This document shows positions 33,827 through 40,803 of a stretch of 64,000 nt of DNA, piece by piece. A model generated the notes under the pieces. It ran no database searches and was not told the DNA's origin. It saw only the letters and a list, made by a program, of their open reading frames with translations. Position 1 is the stretch's first letter. Each line of letters begins with the position of its first letter. The translations under genes and the position numbers were made by a program. This DNA comes from Vicinamibacteria bacterium (GTDB taxonomy: Bacteria; Acidobacteriota; Vicinamibacteria; Fen-336), in the NCBI GenBank assembly GCA_023701125.1, contig JAMPXO010000002.1:1-64000 (forward strand). The letters run 5' to 3'.

Positions 33827-35509
33827 TCAGCGGCGGCGCGCGCGCTCGAAAAGATCGCGGGCCTCGTAGAAGCCCCGCACCGCACTCGCCTTCTTGCCCG
33901 CCCGCGACGCGGCTTCCGCGTCCTTGACCCGCTGCGCGCCTTCGCCGAAGGCCGGGGCGCGATCCGCCCCCGCCGCCTCCGAGTCCTTGCGCACGTCGCT
34001 CGCCGCCTCGCGCGCCTGCTCGACCTGGGCGACGGTCACGGCCTCCTCGAAGCGCGGCGCCATCAGCGCGGCCTCGGGGTGGCGCGGGTCGAGCGCCACC
34101 ATCTCGACGAAAGCTGCGGCGCCGCCGGCCGCGTCGGTCGCGGCCTTCGCCGCCGCGGCGGCCTTGTCGGCGCCGTCCACCACCTTGCGCGCCTGATCCA
34201 GGATGCGCTTGGCGTCGGGGTTGGCCGGGTCCATCTTCAGGGCCCGCTCCGCGCGGCGCGCCGCCTCGCGATAGTCGCCCGCGGCCAGTTGCCGCGACGC
34301 GACCTCGACCTCGGTGCCGGCCACGGCCTGGGCCAGCGAGTCGACCTGGGCGGGCCGCGTCGGCGGCGGCGCCTGCGGCTCGGGCGCCGGACGCAGGGCC
34401 CAGATCGCGCCGGCCAGCACCACCACGGCAGCCACGCCGCCGCCCACGAACAGCGGCGTGCGCGAGGGAGCCTCGGCGGCGACCGCGGTCTGGACCCGAC
34501 CGGGCCGGCTCGAACCATGCGACGCCGGGCCGCCGGGGCGCGAGCCGGGCCGCGAACCGGGACGCGAGCCGGGCCGTGAACCGTAGCGGCTGGGCTCGCT
34601 GCCGGCGGCTCCCGGCGTGGTCGGCTTCAGCGTCGGCTGGCCGGAGCGCTGGCGCGCCGGCGGCTCGGCCAGCGGCTCGTCGCCGCGGCCGTCCGCGATC
34701 GCCTGCCGCGCGAGCTGCAGCGCGGCCCGCAACTGGCCGGCGTCCTGGTAGCGCTCTTCGGGGTCCTTGGCCAGCGTCCAGACCAGGATCTCCGACAGCA
34801 CGAGCGGGACCTCGGGCGAGATCTCCTTGGCCGCCGCCGGGTCCTCCTGCATCACCTTGAACAGCACGGCGTGCATGGAGTCGGCTTCGAACGGCTTCTT
34901 GCCCGTCAGCAGCTCGTAGAACACCGCGCCAGCCGCGAACACGTCGGAGCGGGTGTCCGCGCGTTCGCCGCGCACCTGTTCGGGAGACATGTAATGGGGC
35001 GTGCCCATCACCGTGCCCGTGCGCGTCATCTCGGAGCCGCCGACGCGGGCCAGGCCGAAGTCCACGATCCGCACCTCGCCGCCGGGCTGGACGTGGATGT
35101 TGGCCGGCTTGACGTCGCGGTGGACGATGTCCTGGGCGTGGGCGAAGGCGAGGCCATCGCACACCTGCTCCATGATCCGCAGCCGCTCCTCGAGGCCCGT
35201 GACCGCGCGCTTGATCAGCAGCGTGCGCAGGTCGTCGCCCGAGAGCAACTCCATGGCCATGAACAGGCTGCCGTTTTCTTCTCCGAAATCATAGACGGTG
35301 ATGATGTTCGGGTGGTTGAGGCGGGCCGCAGACTGGGCCTCGCGCAGGAACCGCTGGCGCTGGCTGTCGTCGCCACCGGACTCCGGCACGATCGTCTTGA
35401 TGGCAACCTCGCGGCCGAGCACCTCGTCGTAGGCCTTCCAGACCTCGCCCATGGCGCCCTGCCCGATCTTGCTGTCGATTCGATACTTGCCGATGCGTTC
35501 CGGCGGCAC
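33827..35509 (-). CDS. Membrane Ser/Thr protein kinase, paralogue of the kinase at 30034
   Basis: A 560-residue kinase. Catalytic elements are intact: GQGAMGEV, VAIKTI, IVHRDVKPANIH, IVDFGLARV and HYMSPEQ. The linker carries a perfect short repeat, SRPG four times in a row (DNA about 34530-34590). One transmembrane segment lies at about 351-372 (LFVGGGVAAVVVLAGAIWAL). The outer part has TPR-like helices (ALKMDPANPDAKRI, MVALDPRHPEAALM) and a long Ala/Lys-rich helical tail; the NTF2-like end of the other kinase is missing. Wording shared with that kinase, such as the start of the ATP loop, MAMELL and ALDPRHP, shows recent duplication. GTG 35509 is the start, with GGAG 6 nt upstream. Confidence 0.92.
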   Translation of the reverse strand: MPPERIGKYRIDSKIGQGAMGEVWKAYDEVLGREVAIKTIVPESGGDDSQRQRFLREAQSAARLNHPNIITVYDFGEENGSLFMAMELLSGDDLRTLLIKRAVTGLEERLRIMEQVCDGLAFAHAQDIVHRDVKPANIHVQPGGEVRIVDFGLARVGGSEMTRTGTVMGTPHYMSPEQVRGERADTRSDVFAAGAVFYELLTGKKPFEADSMHAVLFKVMQEDPAAAKEISPEVPLVLSEILVWTLAKDPEERYQDAGQLRAALQLARQAIADGRGDEPLAEPPARQRSGQPTLKPTTPGAAGSEPSRYGSRPGSRPGSRPGSRPGGPASHGSSRPGRVQTAVAAEAPSRTPLFVGGGVAAVVVLAGAIWALRPAPEPQAPPPTRPAQVDSLAQAVAGTEVEVASRQLAAGDYREAARRAERALKMDPANPDAKRILDQARKVVDGADKAAAAAKAATDAAGGAAAFVEMVALDPRHPEAALMAPRFEEAVTVAQVEQAREAASDVRKDSEAAGADRAPAFGEGAQRVKDAEAASRAGKKASAVRGFYEARDLFERARRR

Positions 35510-35545
35510 GAGTCTCCTGCTTCCTATTGAGTGGGACGGGCGAGG

Positions 35546-36397
35546 CTAAGGGGCGCCCGCGATGCTGTCAACAGCGGAAGTGGCCTGGGTCACATTTCGC
35601 TCGCCCGGGATCGCGACTGGCGCGGCCACGACGATTCCGCCCGACTCGTGGATCTCGTGGCGAATCACCCTGAGGCCGGCCTGCTCGATCTCGGCGACCA
35701 GTCCTTCGGGTCGAAACAGGCGCTGGTACGACGCCATCCCCGCGGCGGGCATCATCAACTCGTCGCCCGGCTCCGGCTGCCAGTCGCTGCCCACCAGCCG
35801 TGCGGCGAGGCCCGCGACTCGCACCGCGCGATCGGCCCCCCGCATCCGCTGCGGGATGTAGCTGAGCATCAGGCGACCGCCGGGACGCAGCGCTCGGGCC
35901 GCGGCCGCCAAGGCGCGCAGGCGGTAGCGCCGATCGGGCACGTAGCTGAAGCAGAACCAGGAGAAGATCACGAGGTCGTAGGCCCGTGGCAGGGCAGGCT
36001 CGTCCTCGAGTGCCGCCACGATCAGCGTCGACTCGAAGCCGGATGCCGTCACCCGCTCCCGCGCTTTCGCCACGGCCTGCGGCGCGATGTCGAGGCCGTC
36101 GACGACCAGGCCGCGGGCGAGCAGGGCGAGCAACTCGCGACCCGCTCCGCAGCCGACGACGAGCACGGCCTGGCCGGGCCCGAGCAGCCGATCGAGCGCG
36201 GCCCGCTCCCACTCGAACAGCTCGGCGCTGAGCGCCACGGGCGAGCGGTTGAACGGCTCCCAGGCGCGGGCGGCGCCCGCCATCAACTCCCCGCGCGACA
36301 GCAGCGCCACGCCCACGTACTCGCAGAGACGGACGGCCCGGGCCCCGAGCCGGCTCAGCGCACCGAGGCCGCTGAACGCGGTCAGCCGCGCGCTCAC
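35546..36397 (-). CDS. Class I SAM-dependent methyltransferase
   Basis: A 283-residue soluble protein. Motif I is VLVVGCGAGRELLALLARG, with an acidic residue at the end of the next strand (VDGLDIAPQAV). The following part (LPRAYDLVIFSWFCFSYVPDRRYRLRALAAAARALRPGG) is the usual post-I/motif III region of small-molecule methyltransferases. The first 45 residues are a helical lead without clear function. The substrate is unknown. GTG 36397 overlaps the stop of the rhodanese-like gene by 4 nt, so the two are translated together; it ends 36 nt before the kinase gene start. Confidence 0.85.
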   Translation of the reverse strand: MSARLTAFSGLGALSRLGARAVRLCEYVGVALLSRGELMAGAARAWEPFNRSPVALSAELFEWERAALDRLLGPGQAVLVVGCGAGRELLALLARGLVVDGLDIAPQAVAKARERVTASGFESTLIVAALEDEPALPRAYDLVIFSWFCFSYVPDRRYRLRALAAAARALRPGGRLMLSYIPQRMRGADRAVRVAGLAARLVGSDWQPEPGDELMMPAAGMASYQRLFRPEGLVAEIEQAGLRVIRHEIHESGGIVVAAPVAIPGERNVTQATSAVDSIAGAP

Positions 36398-36930
36398 CGC
36401 GCCGGGCCGCGGGCTGCGGGGACCAGCAGGAAAGCGACCGACGCCGACCACGGGTGGACTTCGCCAAACGCGCCGCGCTCGCCGGCCAGGGGCCGGCCCT
36501 CGTTGGCCCAGGCGAAGGCGCTGCCGTCCAGGTTGCGCACGTCCGTCAGCCCCTGGGCCTGCAGCCTCCGGGCGAGCCCGGCGCTGCGCCAGCCCACCGA
36601 GCAGTAGACGACGATCGGCGTGGCGCGCGACAGCTCGCGGAACAGCCGCGGCTCGTCCTCGGGCGGCGCGTGCAGCGCGCCCGGCAGGTGGGAGACCGCG
36701 TACTCCGCAGCGGAACGTGCGTCGAGCAGTAGCGGCTTGCGCGAGGACGCCAGCTCCGCGGCCAGCTCGGTGGTGGACACCGTCGGCACGTCGGCGAACG
36801 AGACCGCGATCAGCGTGCGCAAGGACGTCATGCCGAGCGGCTGCGCGTAGTGGACCACGATCACGACCGCGGCTAGCGCGAGCGCGACACGAATCCATCG
36901 GGCTGGACGCAGTCGATCCCGCACGCGCAC
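36394..36930 (-). CDS. Membrane-anchored rhodanese-like protein
   Basis: A 178-residue protein with one N-terminal transmembrane segment (about 12-30) followed by a rhodanese domain. The fold is marked by PLLLDARSAAEYAVSHLPGA and by the active-site loop VVYCSVGWRSAGLA, whose Cys would carry the persulfide. The domain then closes with LQAQGLTDVRNLDGSAFAWANEG. The domain should face the periplasm or outer side of the inner membrane. GTG 36930 is the listed start; a second GTG lies two codons later. It heads a two-gene unit with a methyltransferase, overlapping it by 4 nt, and is divergent from the large orphan gene at 36953, from which only 22 nt separate it. Confidence 0.85.
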   Translation of the reverse strand: MRVRDRLRPARWIRVALALAAVVIVVHYAQPLGMTSLRTLIAVSFADVPTVSTTELAAELASSRKPLLLDARSAAEYAVSHLPGALHAPPEDEPRLFRELSRATPIVVYCSVGWRSAGLARRLQAQGLTDVRNLDGSAFAWANEGRPLAGERGAFGEVHPWSASVAFLLVPAARGPAR

Positions 36931-36952
36931 TTATACTCCGGGGCTCGAAGCG

Positions 36953-39658
36953 ATGCGACCCCGATCCCGTCTCCGATACGCGTTCACGCTGGTCGGCATC
37001 GCAGCGACCACCGCGGCGGCCGATGCGCCCACGGCCCCGCTGCCGGCGCCCGCCGGGCAGATCGCCGAGGCCGTCGGCCTGCGCGGTGTCGCCCTCGAGC
37101 CGCGGGACCTGACGCTGCTGGTCGCCCGCCGCGTGCACGTGCCGTGGGGTGAACGCGGCCGCGGCGTGGCGGTGCACCAGCGGCTGGCAGCGCTGTGCGC
37201 CGCCGGGCCGCTCGGCGAACCGATGCCCACGCTGCTCGAGGCCGATCAGTGGTCGGCGCTGCTCGATCGCTCCGTGCCGCGTGCGACGCTCGGCTGCACG
37301 CTGCTCACGGACGCCCGCGCAGCGCTCGTCTATCACGGCCTGGCGGGCCTGTCGGACGCCACCCGCGAGGCGCTGGCCCGCGACCGCGAGTCGCTGCGCG
37401 CGATCGCCCGCTCCTCCGCCGCCGCCTTCGCCGCGTTCGGGCCGGCGCTGCAGGTGAACGAGGGGAGGGTCCAGGTGCCCGGCGGCGACGCGGCGCGCGC
37501 GCTGTGGGAGAGCCTGCTCGAGGCCCGTGCCGACCAGCCCGCGCGCTTCGCACGCGCGCTGCTGGGACGCGCGGGCGGACGCGCCGCCTTCCTGTACGCG
37601 ACGCTTTCGGCGATGGAGCCGGTGGCGCGGGCGTGGGCGCTGGGCCTCGACGAGGCCGACCTCGAGCAGCGGCGGCAGCGTTTCGAGGCGCTGGCCTCCG
37701 CATTCGCGGCCGAGGAGGCGTGGTGGGATCCCGGCCGCGCCCCGCTCTCGCGGCGTCGCGTCGACGGCGCCCGGGTGCTGACCGGCGCGCGGCTGGGGCC
37801 CGACGGAAAGCTGGCCGCGCCGGCGACGCGCGGCTTCTGGGCAGCGGCCTTCGCGGGGGCGAGCGAGCCGGGGAGCGACGCGACGGCCGTCGACGCGGCC
37901 TGGCTCGTGCGCGAGATCGCCCAGGCAGCGATCGAAGATCAAGCCGCGCAGCGCCTCGGTCAGTTCCAGTTCGCGCAGCGCCTGCTGGCCACGGGCGCGC
38001 CGGCGGACGCCGACGCGCTGGCGGCGGTCCGCAGCGCGGGCGACCGCCCGGCGCTGGCGCTCGGGCTCGAGGGGCTCGCGGCTTCGCCCGCGCTCCACGC
38101 CGCAGCCCGCCGGCGCGCGACCGAGCTGGCCGCGCTCCCGCGCGAGGCCGCGGCCCCGGCCCTCGTCCAGTTCCAGGCGGCACTGGCGCTGCTGCTCGAG
38201 GCGCGTCGCAACGGCCTGCTCGAGGTCGCCGCGGCGCGCGATCTCGCGGCGGCGGTGGTCGGCCCGGAGGTGAAGCGCGAGGGTTACGGCGGGCAACTCG
38301 CCGCCGTGCTCGACGAGCGGCTGCTGCCGGCGCTGGCCGCAGCGACGTACGGTTCCATCGAGCCCGGCGACGCGGACACGGTCGTGGCTCGCGGCCTGAC
38401 GGGCGTGCGGCCCACCTCCGCGCCGCGCCCGACGTTCCGCTTCGAGGGCCTGACCTTCAGCGCCGACGTCGCCGGCGCCCGGGCCCGCCGCCTGCTGGCC
38501 TTCGCCGAGGCGCAACTGGCCCCCCCGCTCGCGGCGGCGCTCGACTTCTCGCGCGCCAGCCGCCGCTTCCAGGGAGCCGAAGACGCCGCCACGCTCGACG
38601 CCCTGCGGGCCGCGGCGCGCGCCCTGCCGGTCTTCGTGCCACCCGCCGCCACCGCGCCGGTGGACGCGCCACGCCGCGTCGCCGAGGCGCTCGAGTCGCT
38701 GCGCCGCGGCGGCACCTCGCGCGCGGGCCTGGCCGCGCGGCTGGTGGCGGCCTCCGACGCGGCGGTGGCCGACGCCCTGGCCGAACTGCTCTACGCCCTC
38801 CACGCCAGCCCGCTGCAGGAGCGGGCCCCCGAGTCGCTCGCCCGCCGCCACGAGCTCGGCCTCGGCTTGTCGGGCGCCGACGAGCGCGCCGCCTTCGCGT
38901 TCGCGCTGCCCCGCGCCGTGTCGGGCGCAGGCCGCCCGTGGCGGGTCGAAGGCTCGCTGCTCGGCCTGGAGTCGGGCTTCGCGCGGGTCGCGTTGCGCCG
39001 CGCGTCGCCGGACCCGCCGGCGGAGGCCCCGACCCTCGGTGACGCCGAGCGCCATTCGCTCGGCGTGTGGGTCGGCCAGATGGCCGCGTTGGCGCCCGGC
39101 GCCGTGCCGGACCCGGCCCTCGTGCGCGCGGCCTGCGAGCGCGGGCGCGCGGCGCTGCGCGAGCGGCCCGCGGCGCTGGACGAGCTGGGGCTCGGGGCCT
39201 GGCGCGAAGCACGACTGCGCGCGGCGCGCGGCGCCGGCGAAGACGTGGAGCCGATGCTGGGTCTCGCCGAGTTGGCCGCGCTCGGAGGTGTTGCGTGGCC
39301 GACGGGTTTCGGCGCGTCGCGCCTGCTGCTGGAGCACACGCTCGCGCTCGCGCCACCGCAGGCGACCGCCGCGTGGGAGTCGTTCGGGCGCCGCGACGGG
39401 CTGCTCGCCGAGCGCTCGCTCGACCTGCCGCTGCGGCTGCTGCTCGCGCTCGACGCGCGCGGGCTGCCGGCGGAGCTGCTGCCCGCGCTGTTCCCCTACG
39501 CCGCGCAGGACGCCTTCGAGCACGTGCGCCTGCTCCACGCGGGCGACGACCTGGCCCTCGGCCGCTTCGCCCGCGAGTTGGAGGAGCACCGCGTCGACGA
39601 CTACCTCGCCGCACTCGCCGGCGAGGGCGGCCTCAGCGAGGGGGGGGGATCACGATGA
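36953..39658 (+). CDS. Large exported helical protein, unknown function
   Basis: A 901-residue protein with a signal peptide (about 1-23, ending AATTAAADA). The rest is mostly Ala/Leu/Arg-rich helices without any motif I can name, plus a few Gly/Pro breaks, for example in the central RPTFRFEGLTFSADVAGARARRLL. It has no enzyme signature, no transmembrane segments after the signal, and no recognisable repeats. A TATACT box at 36932-36937 could be its -10 element, leaving a very short leader. A run of nine G lies just before its stop, and its TGA overlaps the next ATG by 4 nt (ATGA), so it is coupled with the VWFA-type gene at 39655. The three genes to 43584 look like one unit of surface or periplasmic proteins. 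Confidence 0.78.
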   Translation: MRPRSRLRYAFTLVGIAATTAAADAPTAPLPAPAGQIAEAVGLRGVALEPRDLTLLVARRVHVPWGERGRGVAVHQRLAALCAAGPLGEPMPTLLEADQWSALLDRSVPRATLGCTLLTDARAALVYHGLAGLSDATREALARDRESLRAIARSSAAAFAAFGPALQVNEGRVQVPGGDAARALWESLLEARADQPARFARALLGRAGGRAAFLYATLSAMEPVARAWALGLDEADLEQRRQRFEALASAFAAEEAWWDPGRAPLSRRRVDGARVLTGARLGPDGKLAAPATRGFWAAAFAGASEPGSDATAVDAAWLVREIAQAAIEDQAAQRLGQFQFAQRLLATGAPADADALAAVRSAGDRPALALGLEGLAASPALHAAARRRATELAALPREAAAPALVQFQAALALLLEARRNGLLEVAAARDLAAAVVGPEVKREGYGGQLAAVLDERLLPALAAATYGSIEPGDADTVVARGLTGVRPTSAPRPTFRFEGLTFSADVAGARARRLLAFAEAQLAPPLAAALDFSRASRRFQGAEDAATLDALRAAARALPVFVPPAATAPVDAPRRVAEALESLRRGGTSRAGLAARLVAASDAAVADALAELLYALHASPLQERAPESLARRHELGLGLSGADERAAFAFALPRAVSGAGRPWRVEGSLLGLESGFARVALRRASPDPPAEAPTLGDAERHSLGVWVGQMAALAPGAVPDPALVRAACERGRAALRERPAALDELGLGAWREARLRAARGAGEDVEPMLGLAELAALGGVAWPTGFGASRLLLEHTLALAPPQATAAWESFGRRDGLLAERSLDLPLRLLLALDARGLPAELLPALFPYAAQDAFEHVRLLHAGDDLALGRFARELEEHRVDDYLAALAGEGGLSEGGGSR
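39640..39648 (+). repeat. Run of nine G at the junction of two coupled genes
   Basis: Nine G occur in a row within the last codons of the 901-residue gene, 7 nt before the next gene's ATG. The run also acts as part of that gene's ribosome binding region. A one-base insertion or a -1 ribosomal shift here would put the first gene in frame with the second, since the second gene's frame is open upstream across the run. Confidence 0.6.
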
Positions 39659-40800
39659 GGGCCTGGTGGCTGCTGGTCGCGCTGGCCTGGGGCTCCGCCG
39701 CGGACGAGTTGCGGATCGCTGCGCCGGTCGCCTCGGATTTCCTGAGCGGCCCGGTGCAACTGGTCGCCGCGGTCGACGACGCGGTCCTCGCGTCTCAAGT
39801 CGCGCGGGTCACCCTGTTCGCGGACGGCCAGGCGGTCTGCACCCGCGAGCGCGCTCCGTGGGCGTGCGCGTGGGACGCCGGCGCAGAGGTCAAGCCGCGG
39901 GTGGTGCGCGCCGTCGCGGTGCTGCGCGACGGTCGGCGGCTGGCGGCCTCGGTCCGCACCCGCGGCGACGCGCTGATGATCGGCACCGAGGCCAACCTGG
40001 TGCTGGTCACCGCGACCGTGATCGACGGCGACGGCCGCTTCGTGAAGGGCCTGACCCGCGACTCGTTCCGGGTCGCCGAAGACGGCGGGCCGCAGGAGAT
40101 CGCCCACTTCATCGGCCCCGGCTCGGCGCGCGAGGTGGTGGCCGCAGTCGACATGAGCGGCAGCATGGCGGAGGCGATGGGCGGGCTGCGCGACGCCGTC
40201 AAGGGCTTCCTGCGCACGCTGCGCCCCGAGGACTCGTCGACGCTGATCGCCTTCAACGACTCGCTGTTCACGCTGGCCCGGCGCGAGACCGACCCGGTCG
40301 CCCGCGAGCGCGCCGTCGACCGGCTGGCGGCGTGGGGCGGCACCGCGCTGTACGACGCGCTGCTGCACGGCATGGAGCTGCTGGCGCGGCAGAAGGGGCG
40401 CAAGGCGCTGGTCGTGTTCACCGACGGCGAGGACATGTCGAGCCTGGCCAGCGTGTCGCAGGTCGAGCGCCGGCTGGAGACCTCGGACGCGCCGGTCTAC
40501 GTGATCGGCCAGGGCCGCGGCACCGACAGCCCGGAGCTGCAGCGGATCATCCGCCACATCTCCGAGCTCTCGGGCGGCCGCTCGTTCCACACCAACCGCC
40601 AGGAAGAGCTGGAGCGGGCCTTCGCGGAGATCGCGGAGGAACTGTCGAACCAGTACCTGCTGGCATACGATCCGAAGAACGCGGAGCGCGACGGGAGCTG
40701 GCGCACGATCACGGTCACGGTGCCGGGCACCCGCCACCACGTGCGCGCACGGGCGGGCTACCGGGCGGTGGCGCCGCGGGCCGGTCGCGGGGGCGACTAG
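39655..40800 (+). CDS. VWFA-related Acidobacterial domain protein
   Basis: A 381-residue protein with a signal peptide (MRAWWLLVALAWGSAADE). An early beta domain (about 20-105) precedes the VWA-like domain from about 110 on. The metal site is D166-x-S-x-S170 (VVAAVDMSGSM), with the Thr/Gly loop GGTALYDALLHGMELL and the strand RKALVVFTDGEDMSSL. The end has the usual Acidobacterial layout ELSNQYLLAYDPKN...RARAGYRAV. Such proteins probably bind other proteins through the metal site at the cell surface or periplasm; a specific partner is not known. ATG 39655 overlaps the preceding stop (ATGA). The next VWFA-type gene starts 3 nt after its stop. Confidence 0.9.
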   Translation: MRAWWLLVALAWGSAADELRIAAPVASDFLSGPVQLVAAVDDAVLASQVARVTLFADGQAVCTRERAPWACAWDAGAEVKPRVVRAVAVLRDGRRLAASVRTRGDALMIGTEANLVLVTATVIDGDGRFVKGLTRDSFRVAEDGGPQEIAHFIGPGSAREVVAAVDMSGSMAEAMGGLRDAVKGFLRTLRPEDSSTLIAFNDSLFTLARRETDPVARERAVDRLAAWGGTALYDALLHGMELLARQKGRKALVVFTDGEDMSSLASVSQVERRLETSDAPVYVIGQGRGTDSPELQRIIRHISELSGGRSFHTNRQEELERAFAEIAEELSNQYLLAYDPKNAERDGSWRTITVTVPGTRHHVRARAGYRAVAPRAGRGGD

Positions 40801-40803
40801 GGG

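Noticed and set aside
34530-34590. SRPG coding repeat as a CRISPR-like or mobile repeat
   Set aside because: It is a short in-frame repeat of the kinase linker; no spacers or longer units.
35546-39589. Minus-strand open frame of more than 1300 codons continuing past the methyltransferase gene
   Set aside because: Only the part up to 36397 reads as protein; the rest is antisense to the 901-residue gene.
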